From Aquilaria yunnanensis (taxonomy: Eukaryota > Streptophyta > Magnoliopsida > Malvales > Thymelaeaceae): 64,000 nucleotides of DNA. The notes beneath the pieces were generated by a model that had not been told where the DNA came from, searched no databases, and was given only the letters and a program-made list of their open reading frames with translations. The stretch covers positions 41,524,492 through 41,588,491 of the forward strand of contig CM077600.1 in NCBI GenBank assembly GCA_039654915.1. Reading direction: 5' to 3'. Both the position numbers and the translations under genes were made by a program. This document shows positions 23,836 through 35,409 of the stretch, in pieces; positions within the stretch are counted from its first letter, which is position 1; each line of letters opens with the position of its first letter.

Positions 23836-25717
23836 TCATAGTATCGGATTTAATGCCTTGAGCAAGCAATATACAATCTCCGACATTGAAGGTCTGAATC
23901 GGCCTTCTGGGTTTACGCAATCAACAGCCAACTCTCCCACAGAATGCAGTGCTTCCATTTCAGATGGGGTTGGTGGTGTTACCCTTGTGTCCAAAACCTC
24001 TTGAATTTTCCCGTTGACGATATATCGCACCACCAGATCAACCACTGCTCTAGCTTCCTCATCTTTACATAGTGCTTTTTGTCCCGACAGCAACTCAAGC
24101 AATACCACTCCAAAACCGTATACATCACTTTTCGGTGTTACCCGCCCACGCCTGTAGTACTCTGGATCTAAGTACGCTAGTGTCCCACACACATCACAAT
24201 CTGCTTCACCCCTCTGGGGAGCTACCACAGACAGTCCCAAATCTACAACCTTGGCCCTCCACCTTGAATCAAACAGGATGTTGGATGACTTCACATCTCT
24301 GTGTATGACTGGGGGCACTGCATATTCATGCAAGTACTCAATCCCCCTAGCTGACTCTAACGCAGCCTTTAGCCTACCAGTCCATGAAGTCATCAAGCGT
24401 GAATTGGGGACCATAAAAAGCTGGTCAAATAGAGAGCCATGCTCTAGGAACTCATACACTAATATGCGCTCCGCACGATCCACGTAAAAGCCCAATAGTC
24501 GAGCAATGTTTCTGTGATTGAGGAACGTCAATAGCTCAATCTCTTGCAGAAATTCTTGGTCCTTAAATTTGCCCTGAACTCTTGCTCGCTTAATGGCAAC
24601 AGTGGAGTTATCTTCCAATGTGCCACGGTACACCACGCCAAAACCTTCTTCCCCAACGATCAAGCTGTGAGAGAAATGATCGGTGGCCCGTAGCAATGTT
24701 TGCAAGGGGTATCTCTTGAGCAGACTGCTCTGCAGCCGTCTCACATGCAACTCTACCCTTTGATATCGCTGCTCGATAGAATCGTTGTTATCGTCTGAGG
24801 AACAGAAACTTGTTGCTTGCTCCAGAACTGAATTAGAGCCCACTTCGGCTGACAATTCTTCCAAATCCTTGCATCCATACTTTGAGTGGAGAAACATGGT
24901 TGACGCCACGTATGAATTGAGCATCCCCAAACACCGATCTATTTCTGCAAATCCCAAAACAGAATTATAGCTTGACACCGTTGGCCTCAGTTTAACAGCA
25001 ATCTTTTGAACAACTTCTTCAATGAGTTCTGACTCAAGCCTGACAATGACAAGGCCCATGAACAAGAGAAATATGTGAATTTATCACAACAGGCAAAAGA
25101 AATTGCGCAATGGAAAGCGACAACTTGTTTAGTTACCTGTCTTTTGCATTCCATCCAGAGATATTGGCCACTTCAACCAATGCAGACCTCCACTTTTGCA
25201 ACTTACGTTTATCCTGCCAGAAAGCCCACTTGTGCTTATCAAATGCTTTTCGAAAGCTTCCGGTTTGCTTCCTCACAGTAGATGGATCAATGTCATAAAA
25301 GATTGGAAAAATCTGGTGTTCTCTCCGGTGCTTGCATTCAAGACTCTGAACAAGCTCTTCCAAGCACCAACTTGAAAAGGCATAGTTTCTGGAGAAAACG
25401 ACAAGAGAGCTCCTGGACTCCTGAATTGCTCTCGAGATTTCAGCTGTGATAGACTCACCTCGTTCGAGCTTTTTGTCATCCCTGAAAGTGTTGATTCCTT
25501 TGCGCATGAGAGCGGCGTAGAGATGGTCTGTGAAGTTTCTCCTGGTGTCCTCCCCTCTGAAACTCAAAAAGACATCATACTTGCATTTATTAGCATGAAA
25601 AGAGGATGAATCGGGGAGGAATTCCCTACTGCTCATCGAACTTGGATGAGAGGGCAGGGTTTCGTTTGGAGCCCCTTCTCCAGTTTTTGCATTCCTGAAA
25701 GTTAAAACAGCTGACAT
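23836..25717 (-). CDS. Unit A: TIR-kinase fusion protein (594 aa), kinase motifs altered
   Basis: Exon 1 is 25717-25137 and exon 2 is 25039-23836. The intron is GT-AG and the joined frame is open for 594 residues. An in-frame TGA sits just before the ATG. Residues about 46-185 are a plant TNL-type TIR: YDVFLSFRGEDTRRNF, BB-loop DDKKLERGESI, and SSWCLEEL with the catalytic NADase Glu at 121. Residues 194-235 (RLESELIEEVVQKIAVKL...) resemble the TIR-to-NB-ARC linker of TNLs. Residues 305-590 are a CRINKLY4/CCR-like Ser/Thr kinase: ATDHFS start, K344, E360, H440-R441-D442, DPEYY. There is no membrane segment, so it is probably intracellular. Kinase departures: the second glycine of the loop is E325, DFG is D460-L-G, and GTxGY is GTLAY. 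The TIR may hydrolyse NAD+; phosphotransfer is doubtful. An alternative is two separate genes, but the phase-matched splice argues against it. Confidence 0.87.
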
Positions 25718-25770
25718 AGCTCAGAATTCGCAGTACAATAGGGGGTTGGGGTGGGAATTGCAAAAGAGAG

Positions 25771-25776
25771 CTTATA
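25771..25776 (-). promoter_or_regulatory. Possible TATA box of unit A
   Basis: TATAAG on the minus strand, about 55 bases before the start codon. The CCACTATAAGC context is kept in unit D and is partly changed in unit C (CCACTATAGTC). Confidence 0.35.
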
Positions 25777-25833
25777 GTGGCAATGTTCAAGCAGAAGTAA
25801 ACGAGCATGTCTAGCATGTATTAGGGCTAAATA

Positions 25834-25862
25834 GGGGGGGGGGGGGGGGGGGGGGGGGGGGG
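25834..25862. repeat. 29-base poly-G tract
   Basis: An uninterrupted run of G on the plus strand (C on the coding strand of unit A), about 120-145 bases upstream of unit A's ATG. Absent from the homologous upstream DNA of units C and D. Length may be unstable or partly an assembly artefact. Confidence 0.95.
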
Positions 25863-26200
25863 TGTGGAAGAGGAGGAGGGTGATGTTTGGTTTCCAGGAA
25901 GATTGGCTGAAAGTTTAAACGCCAAATCGCGAGGTGAGGAATTAGCTCCCCTAGGCATCACCGGTCCCAACATTTGACAAGTTAAAGTGTTGACTCAAGG
26001 GAGAGCACACGTAAACAGGAAACCGCACCTGCAACAAGTGTCGATTGACTATTCGTAATGCATAAGCCACGAAAGTTGAACCTAATTACCTGACCCCATC
26101 AACAAAATTTTCTCCGACGCTGAATTCTGATTCGTTTCTCAGGCCTGTCTAGACCTGTTTTATAGACAATTACTTGATGCTGAATCTTTTTCTTATACAG

Positions 26201-28115
26201 ATTACCAGGCTTCTTCCTGATGCTGTTGGAACTACTTGCGGCCAGCGTCTTGAGAAGGTTTATGGAACTGAGTATTCGGATATTCTTCGAGTGCGCTTCA
26301 GAACCGACGAGGGGATTGTGCGCAGGTGGATCTCAAGATTTGAAGTTTGGCCATACTTGGAGACTTACACTGAGGTGAAGCATTCGTCTCAAAAAAACAT
26401 TTTTTGTGCACATTAACATATATTTGTGGCGAAACATGTTTCTATCACAGGATGTTGCCCAAGAAACTTCTAAGGAGTTGCAAGGGAAGCCAGATCTGAT
26501 CATTGGGAACTACAGTGATGGGAACATTGTTGCCTCATTGCTCGTTCACAAATTGGGAGTTACACAGGTTTGCTAGAACTACTAAAACATGAGTAGCACT
26601 AAAAATTTGGTATTGTTTCCTCCTGCTGAACTATACCTGTTGCCCTCTCAGTGTGCCATTGCCCATGCCCTTGAGAAGACAAAATACCCAGATTCAGACA
26701 TCTGCTGGAAGAAGCTTGATGACAAGTACCACTTCTCACAGCTGATCTCATTGCCATAAACCACACTGATTTCATCTTCACCAGAACATTCCAAGAAATT
26801 GCTGGAAGGTAAAACCGTTGAAGGTTCAATTGTCAACATTCATCTAACATGGTTTCTTGCTATGCCTCAGCAAGGACACTGTTGGTCAGTATGAGAGTCA
26901 CACAGCTTTCACCCTCCCTGGTCTCTACCGAGTTGTTCATGGCATCGACGTCTTTGATCCCAAATTCAACATTGTGTCGCCCGGTGCTGACATGAGCATA
27001 TACTTCCCGTACACTGATGAGAAGAAGAGATTGAGACATTTCCATCCTGAAATTGAAGAGCTTCTCTATAGCTCCACACAGAATGAGGGACATTGGTATG
27101 ATACCTGTTTGCATGAACCTATGTTTTCTAATATAGTTGAGTTTTAATTAAACTACTTCCTTGGAATCGTCTAGATTTTGAATACCATGCTGTTGCTTCT
27201 ACAGGTGTGTGATAAATGACCGCAATAAGCCTATTTTGTTCACCATGGAAAGGGTAGATCGTGTCAAGAACTTAACAGGTCTTGTAGAGTGGTATGGAAA
27301 GATTGCCCGTCTTCGTGAGTTGGTGAACCTTGTAGTGGTTGGTGGTGACAGAAGAAAGGAGTCGAAAGCCTGGAAGAGAAAGCAGAGATGAAGAAGATGT
27401 TTGAGCTTATTGAAACAGCTGAACGGACAGTTCAGATGGATTTCATCACAGATGTACCGTATGAGAAATGGAGAGCTCTGCCGCTACATCTGTGACACCA
27501 AGGGTGCATTTGTGCAGCCTGCTCTATACCTGTGGTTTGCCCACATTTGCTTGCAACCTGTAAAGTAAAGGTGGCCCTGCTGAGATCATTGTTCATGGCA
27601 AATCCGGTTACCACATCGACCCTTACCATGGTGACCAGGCTGCAGAGATCATTGTAGACTTCTTCGATAAGTGCCAGAAAGACCCATCTCACTGGGACAA
27701 GATCTCCAATGGAGGCTTGCAGCGTATTGAGGAGAAGTAGGCTCTACCATCCCCACTCTACATTTTCGTCTAACATTCACTTCTTTTAACATATTCGAGT
27801 TGTTACTCATATTGGTTAATGTACAGGTACACATGGCAAATCTATTCGCAGAGGCTGATGACTCTCATGGCTGTGTATGGGTTCTGGAAGCATGTGTCCA
27901 AGCTTGATCGTATTGAGAGCCGCCGCTACGTGGAAATGTTTTACGCACTCAAGTACCGCAAGCTGGTGAGCTTAGCAGAACTATTTATCTGCTTAGTTGT
28001 TCTCTTGCAGCTTTTCATACTGTGTTTGGTTTTATGAAACTATAATGTAAATGTTTCTTCAATGTCGCAGGCTGAATCAGTGCCCTTGGCTGTTGAGGAA
28101 TGGGTAGAAGGTTAA
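26201..28115 (+). pseudogene. Sucrose synthase 3' half, intron-containing pseudogene
   Basis: Seven exons with GT-AG borders match plant sucrose synthase (sucrose + UDP to UDP-glucose + fructose): 26201-26374, 26451-26567, 26653-26808, 26871-27095, 27205-27736, 27827-27965 and 28071-28115. Landmarks: [123 protein letters not shown]. Everything before TRLLPDA is missing, including the N-terminal regulatory part; the break falls in an intron. Lesions: about 10 bases missing after KYHFS in exon 3, a one-base loss after RRKESK, a further shift shortly after, and loss of the stretch carrying the EAFGLTVVEAMT-type motif near 27520, then a TAA. Introns show a DNA-level copy, not a retrocopy. Confidence 0.93.
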
Positions 28116-28560
28116 GGGAATGAGATGAAGCTGAAGAATGATCGGCTTTTGTTGATTGGGGCTTCTGACTTCTTCAAATAATCAACATTGTTGTTTTGAG
28201 TTTTGATTGGACAAGAAATCAAAGCTCATTTTTCCGTTTCATGTAATTTCAATTTTTCTTTTTATCCTTTTTTTTTTTTTTTTTTTTGTTTCTTACCGAC
28301 ATTGCTTTGAACTTGGTTCTTTGGCCTCATCAATTCTCAGTAAAGATTTGCCATTTTTTTACACATGGTTCGGATCGTAGTCTTGTGGCTTGCTTTTTGA
28401 GTATTTAAAGGTGTTTGTTGCTTTAAATATTCATATAAAATCTTGTCATTTTGCTCACTGAGCTTGAATAACGGTGTACTCTTTTCTGTGTACGTCTACG
28501 TTCAGTCGACCAACTACTCGTACGGTAAAAAACAGGGTGGGTCTCCGGACAATTTCAAAA
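28116..28560. other. 3' flank of the sucrose synthase pseudogene
   Basis: A poly-T run at 28269-28287 and AT-rich DNA. This probably includes the former 3'UTR. Nothing else is supported. Confidence 0.4.
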
Positions 28561-30050
28561 GTATGGTAGTAAAGTTGGCCAAAGCTCACCAACAATTCTC
28601 TAACTTGGCTAACTCACACGAGTTAGTCCCCTAACTTTAGATCAGTATATTTAAGTTCTCAAATTTTGAGAAATGGTACAAGTTAGTTCAATACACCTCA
28701 TGTCATAATCTTTAATCTCTCTTTGGTCCAAAAATAGGTAGTTGTGGTTCATTTTTTATTGTTTTAGTCCATGTCTAGGTTAAATTTATTTAGTTTTATG
28801 TGTGTTTTTGTTATTTGTGAAGTATCATGTAATTGATAGTATTTTATAGAAAACACTTAAAGACTTATTACAACTAAAGAGTTATAAACTAGGAAAAATT
28901 ATTATCATTAATTGATTAATTAAAAAAATAAAGCAATTGATTTCAAACATGATTAATTAATTTGATGCTCATTATGTTGCTATTATAATAACTATTATTT
29001 AAAGTTTGTTGTTTGAGTAATTGTTATATTATTGGTAATATTTTACAAAATTTTAAAGACTAATTGTATGGTGAAGAGTAATAAGTTTTAAAAGAAATTA
29101 TTATAAATTGAGACAAAAGACAGGAAATGATTTTCCAATATAATCTCTTAGTTTAAGCAAAATTTATTTTTAGATGAGATATTTTCATAGCACAGGTGAT
29201 AAAATTATCTTTTTTTGTAAGAGAAAAGAATTTGAAATATTTTTATATGAATCATATGTGTTAATGCAGTGTAAAGTAAGGATAATTTGGTCTATTATAT
29301 TGAAACACCTCTTGATAATATAAAAAAAAACACAGAGATAAAGACATTTAAAATTGATATAATAATTTTTTTTTCATAAAAAATTATTGAAAACAGATAA
29401 AGAGTACTTATGTACAGAATACATACACATACTCATAGACAAACTATAGAAAATACAAAGAACTTGTTAAACAATATTCTAAAAGTACATCTAAGGTTAT
29501 TTGATTTTTCAAATTTTGATCTAAATAAAATTATAGAAAACCAATATAAATAAAAAGAGATAATTACAATTTACCTCCTGAAATTTAGGTAAAATTACAT
29601 TTTGTCCCCTCCTATTTCATAAATATACAGTTTGCCCCTACCTTTTAAAGCAATTTAACAACAACTTTTGAAATCTTAATTTGGACATTACGGTAGCCAT
29701 CTTCCAATGATTTCAATCTATATGATATTTTTTTATAGTTAATGAACATTTTAAATTATCAGTTTTTTCTTACTATAATTCTTTCTGTTTTTAAAACAGT
29801 ATTTTTTTATGTAAATTAATTATAAACAAATACTATACAGATTAAAATTATTTGAAGATGACAACCGCACAATCTAAAATAAGATCTTAAAAGTTGTTAT
29901 TGGACTGTACTAAAAAGGTGGGGGTTAGAGTATTTATTTTTTGAACAATAGGAAGTAAAGTGTAATTTTACCTAAACCTTATGAGTAAATTGTGATTAAC
30001 CCAAATAAAAATAAGATCTTTTAATTATATCTTAAAAATCTCTATCAAAC
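28560..30050. repeat. Dispersed repeat, inverted relative to 49600-51200
   Basis: From about 28826 to 30050 the DNA is the reverse complement of 51200-49610. For example, CAATATAAATAAAAA at 29543 matches inverted DNA at about 49670. A terminal-repeat-like stretch at 28567-28720 recurs in direct orientation at 49317-49480. No coding. The two copies contain different later insertions. Confidence 0.7.
29557..30002. mobile_element. 446-bp MULE-type MITE with empty site
   Basis: Ends GAGATAATTACAATTTA and TAAATTGTGATTAACCC are inverted. The flanking 9-bp duplication is AAATAAAAA (29548-29556, 30003-30011). The inverted paralogue at 49650-49680 has the site without the insert. A diverged relative is likely at about 54246-54700. 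Confidence 0.8.
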
Positions 30051-33000
30051 TGCTTCTGGGAACCGTGACCCGACCCGTTCACATGCAAATCTGCCCAGTC
30101 AAACTTCTCTTTTTTGGTTTAACCCTCATTTAGCCCCCTATTCTATTTATTTCATTCATTTAAGTCACTAATGTTTATTTATTTGCAAATTAGTCATTGA
30201 TATTACCTTCTTTTTATTTTCTTTTCTTTTGGTTCTTTGTTTATTTGTTTGTTTGGGCATGTGTCAATTAAAGTCCTTACATCAAATAGAAACACAGGTA
30301 GGTTGATTATTTTTATTATTTTTTTAAAATAGTTTAATTTTAATTGAATTCTCAATATATCCAAAAATCATTGTAGGAAATTTAATTCAATTTTCAATTG
30401 GTTTAATAAAATCCTAGGATGAATTTAAAATAATAATTAAAAATAAGTTTCAAAATTTATATTCACCTGATCCAATAAGATTCATAGTTTGGATAATTAT
30501 TTAAAATCTTTAAAAGTAGAATAAGGAAAATAAATATAAATAAATTTAGAAATCCATGTCCGGGTGATCCAATAGGATCTATGGTTTGGATAATTATTTA
30601 AAAATATTAAAATAAAAAATAGATAGATTAAGTCTTTAGGTTTCATATTCGGGTGGTCCAATAGGATCCATGATTTTAAAATATCAAAATTTCATAAAAA
30701 AAAATAAAATCAAATAGTAAGGTTTAGGAATCCATATTCAGGTAGTTTGATTAGAATCCATACTTTATAAAGTTAATTAAAATATTTACAAGAAAGCAAA
30801 ATAAAATTTAAATCAAACTAATGTTTCAATTTTTAGGCACCATAATAAAGTCATTTTAGCATAACCGTACTCTCGAAACCTTTGAACTCTTGTAGACCAT
30901 TTAAAGGTATCCAATCGACTTAAGTGTAAATAAATTGGTGATAATTCCTAAAAATACATTACTACACTGTGAGAGTTACAGTTTATAGTTGAATCGATTC
31001 AACCAAATAGTGCAATCTAGTTCTGACAACTATTCTTGTAGTGACATGTTATTATTTGGACTTTACACTGAATTGGCTGCAACAAAGTACACTTAATTGT
31101 TTTCTCATTAAAAGTAATGTATTTTTTTCTTACTTTTTATTTTGAATTAATGTAATCTAAAACCTAATACTCCATCCACCTTGTAATTAAAACCTAATAC
31201 TACATCCACATAGTAATTGCTAGCCGAAGGTTTGATATCCAATCTTATACTCCGGCCCCTTGGCCCTATCCCATATACAAAAAAAAATCAATTGAATACA
31301 TTTTCTCAAAAAGTAATACTTACTTGCTTTAATCAAATTGAATGCGTAAATTTCATATCTAAAAATTACAATTGAAATTAAGTGCAGTACAAATTATAAG
31401 ATTGAAATTGAAATAAAGATTTTAGGGATCAATTCTTTAGTGTACTTCCACGTGCATAATTCTATGATCAACGTTTCAAGTTTTTTATAGAGATGCAAAT
31501 AGCTTTCTCACAATCACGATTTTCAAGACTTTGTCTTGCAAGGACACGAATTAATGTTCCTCGTCGTTTCTTTTGGACTAAAACTTTTTGGCATTCTCCT
31601 TGGATTTGGAACTTTAGGCACTTTCCATTGCTTTCTCAATGCTCCCCTTGGAGCTACACTTGATGCAGGATAGAACACATTCTTCACATTTCCCCATCAT
31701 TTTTTTCGTATCTAAACTTGAATATGATACAACACTGTCAATCTATCACACGTTACTCATGATCCTCGCTATGTTCTTCAGATTTAGCTTTGAAACTGGA
31801 ATTTATTCTTATTTGAATTTGATTTCTCTTGATATTGAACATTTAGCTTAGTTGTTTTCTCTTTAAAAGTAATGTATTTTTTTCTTACTTTTTATTTTGA
31901 ATTAATATAATCTAAAACCTAATACTACATCCACATAGCAATTGCTAGCTAAAGGTTTGATATTCAATCTTATACTCCGGCCCCTTGGCCCTATCCCATA
32001 TACAAAAAAAAAAAAAAAAGCAATTGAATTCATTTTTTCAAAAAGTAATACTTACTTGCTTTAATGAAATTGAATGCGTAAATTTCATATCTAAAAATTA
32101 TAATTGAAATTAAGTGCAGTACAAATTATAAGATTGAAATTGAAATAAAGATTTTAGGGAATCAATTCTTTAGTGTGCTTCCACACGCATAATTTTATGA
32201 TCAACGTTTCAAAGTTTTGATAGAGATGCGAACAACTTTCTCACAATCACAATTTTCAGGACTTTGTCGTGCAAGGGCACGAATTGATGTTCCCCATCAT
32301 TTTTTTCGTATCTAAACTTGAATATAATACAACACTGTCTATCTATCACACGTTACTCATGATCCTTGCTATGTTCTTTAGATTTAGCTTTGAAAATGGA
32401 ATTTGATCTTATTTGAATTTGATTTCTCTTGATATCAAACATTTGTACTTAATCAGCTTGAAGAATTGGGAAAAAAAAATTTATAGAGAAATTTACGTTC
32501 TATCCAATTTTGTTTTTTCAATTTTTTTTTGTTTGGTTTGTCTTATACCTTTGGCCTACGGGTTATTTATAGGTGTAGAAGTGGAATATTTAGGTATAAA
32601 AAAATAACATGTGACAATTATCCCATATGTTTATATTAAGAAATGATAAGATGATAATTTTCAACTTCTAGCGATCCAATTATTAATTAAAAAGATTATT
32701 GATAAAAATGTTTCTAGAAGCTTCTAGAAACTTCCATTCCATGGGCAATTTTCTCTGTTTTAGGTCTATCACAATTCTAAATCTATTAACAAAAATGGGA
32801 AATTGTGGTCAAAGTGATATATTAGGGCCTCTGATTATGTGTTTTGTGTTCCAGAAGTTAAGCTACTTAGACTCATAGTCGCTAAATTCTATGGATTTTT
32901 TAATTTTAGATATCAATTTTAAAATGGGTCAGACTTCTCATTTGGATTTAATTTATTTTGACCGAATAATTTGATGCCTACAAATACTTTTGGACTTCTT

Positions 33001-34490
33001 AAAGCATCAAGTTTTAATTAATGTACAAGTTCAGTAAATAATCACCATATGTGAAAATAATCACTTTTAATTCATGTGAAGGGAAAGTTCATGGTTTGTA
33101 GGCTAATCCAAGCGCCTCTGGTGGCAGCAGTTGATCATTTTGTGAGAGGAATATGCTATGTAGTACAAGAGAATTTTGAACCGCAAGTTGCCTCAAGGGT
33201 GAGATCTGATTTGATGCATGTGTGAGAGCTAGCCGAAAAGGCCGTAAGAATTGGGGATGGTGGAATTCCGTTGGGCCGAAGAAATTTCCGTGATTTTTTG
33301 TCCATAGTGTACAAGGCACTATCAGTTGCAAAAACTGTATCGTGGTTCTAAAACGTTTGGCCTTCAATGATATGGACTGGCACTCCCTCGCTGAAAATGT
33401 CCTGAGGTTGGTATGCTATGTCAAAATTGCGATGCTCAGTAATCAAGCTCCAAGTGGTGATTGCAGAGTCACATTCACCAACACTAGCAAACTGAAATTT
33501 CATACTATTGCACTTGATGCCTTAACCAAGTACTTCATAACCTCCGACATGGGAGGTCTGAATCGGCTTTGTGGGTTTACGCAATTAACAGCTAACTCTC
33601 CGATGGAACACAGTACCTCCATCTCCAATGAGGTTGGAGGTGTCACTCTCTGGTCTAAAACGTTCTGGATTTTGCCTTGAGTGATATCTGGCACCACAAG
33701 ATCAACCAAAGCAGTAACTTCCTGATTCTCACCCATCCTACATGCCATCTGCCCTGCCAACAACTCAAGTAATACCACTCCAAAACCATACACATCGCTC
33801 TTTGTTGTTACCTGCTGAAGCTTGTAATACTCTGGATCCATGTAACCACGTGTCCCGCACACCTCACAATCTACTTCACTGCTAAGGGGAACTACCAGCG
33901 CGAGCCCAAAATCTCCAACCTTGGCTGTCCACTCAGAATCAAACAGGATGTTTGATGACTTGACATCCCTATGTATGATTGGAGGCACTGCGTATTCATG
34001 CAAGTACTCCAGCCCTCTCGCTATGTCTAATGCAGCATTCAGCCGAGCAGCCCATGAAGAATTCAAGCGTGAATTTGGAAGCACAAAGAGATGGTCAAAG
34101 AGAGAGCCATTACCTTGGTACTCAAACACCAGTATCCGCTCAAAATGATCCACGTGAAACCCTGATAACCGAACAATATTCTTGTGATGGAGCCGAGACA
34201 AGAGCTCAAGCTCTTGTAGGAATGCTTTGTCCCCATATTTACCTGGGGCGCTTCTTCTCTTGACGGCAACAACAAAGTCATCATCTAATAAGGCACGGTA
34301 GACTACGCAAAAACCTCCACGCCCGACAATCAGGTTTGGAGAGAAATTGTCAGTGGCTTGAAGCAATAATTGCAGAGGGAAATTTTCCAGCAAACTGTTT
34401 TTCAGTTGCCTCACATGCTCCTCCATCATTTGATACCGCTGGTTGGTAGAATCACCATCTGCTTCTGAGGAAAATGTTGCTCGCCGCTGA
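30050..34490. repeat. Segmental duplication, copy 2 (partner at 14727-21174)
   Basis: Uninterrupted counterpart of copy 1 that leads directly into intact unit B. It supplies empty sites for the two insertions in copy 1 and has its own internal tandem duplication (31091-32444). Confidence 0.85.
31091..32444. repeat. Tandem duplication private to copy 2
   Basis: Unit 1 is about 31091-31844 and unit 2 about 31845-32444. Both begin TT(A/G)GTTGTTTTCTC-like and end GATATxxAACATTT. Unit 2 lacks roughly 130-150 bp containing the ACTAAAACTTTTTGGCATTCTCC region. Copy 1 of the segmental duplication has a single unit. Confidence 0.82.
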
Positions 34491-35409
34491 ACATAACTGC
34501 CCTCTCCAGTTGAGGAATATGTACGACCCACTTTAGCAGAATAGCCTACTTGATCCTTCCATCCATGCTTTGTGTGTAGAAAGATGGTTGAGGCTATGTA
34601 TGAATTAAGAGTTTCTAAACACCAATCTATTTCAGCGAGTTCCATAGAATTTGAAGGCATCGGCTTTAGTTTAAGTGTGATGTTTTGAACAACCTCTTCA
34701 ATGAGTTCTGACTCCAGCCTAATAGTGACAGGGTCCGCGACCGTGAGCAAGGAAATTATGTTAATTTATCGGTACTGGTAAAAGAAATAAAAGCATCGGG
34801 AAAATGCAAACTGTTTGATTACCTGTCTTTGGCATTCCATCCGGAGATATTGGCCACTTCAACCAAAACAGACCTCCAATTTTGCAGCTTACTTTTATCC
34901 CACCGGAAAGTCCTTTTATGCTTATCAAAAGCTTTTCTAAAGCTCCCTGTTTGTTTCCTCACAGCAGATGGATCAACGTCATAAAATATTGGAAATATGT
35001 GGTGCCCTCTCCTGCGGTTGCATTCGACAATCTGAACAAGCTCTTCCAGGCACCAACTTGAAAAAGCATAGTTTCTAGAGAAAACGATAAGGGAACTCTT
35101 GGACTCTTGAATTGCTTTCGAGATTTCAGCTGTGATTGACTCACCTCTTATGAGCTTCTTGTCATCCCTGAAAGTTTTGAGTCTTTTGCGCAGCAGAGCC
35201 GAGTACAGATGGTCTGTGAAGTTTCTCCTGGTGTCCTCGCCTCTAAAACTCAAGAAGACATCATACTTACTTTCGTTAGCATGAAAAGAGGAGGAAGAGG
35301 AGAGAATTTCACTGCCCCTGCTGCTGATGGAACTCAGATGAGAGGGAGCGGTTTCATTTGGAGGATCTTCTCCAGTTTTTCCATTTCTCAAAGTTGGAAG
35401 AAATGACAT
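33500..35409 (-). CDS. Unit B: TIR-kinase fusion protein (601 aa)
   Basis: Exon 1 is 35409-34823 and exon 2 is 34718-33500. The GT-AG intron is in the same phase as in A and C, and the frame is open for 601 residues. TIR domain about 48-187, with FLSFRGEDTRRNF, DDKKLIRGESI and SSWCLEEL (catalytic Glu 123). Linker 196-235 (RLESELIEEVVQNITLKLKP) resembles the pre-NB-ARC segment of TNLs. About 70 residues follow without a recognised domain, including an insertion TYSSTGEGSYVQRR not found in A or C. Kinase about 307-595: ATDNFS, VGRGGFCVVY, K349, E365, H445-R446-D447, D465-F-G, DPEYY. One departure: the third glycine of the loop is C333. This is the most diverged member and pairs with fragment E. 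RD-type catalytic residues are complete, so some kinase activity is possible. Confidence 0.88.

Noticed and set aside
25133..25717. Unit A's TIR exon as a stand-alone TIR-only gene of 194 residues
   Set aside because: The stop lies directly at a GT splice donor and the downstream exon opens in the matching phase. The same arrangement recurs in B and C, so a spliced fusion is the better reading, though intron retention could give a TIR-only product.
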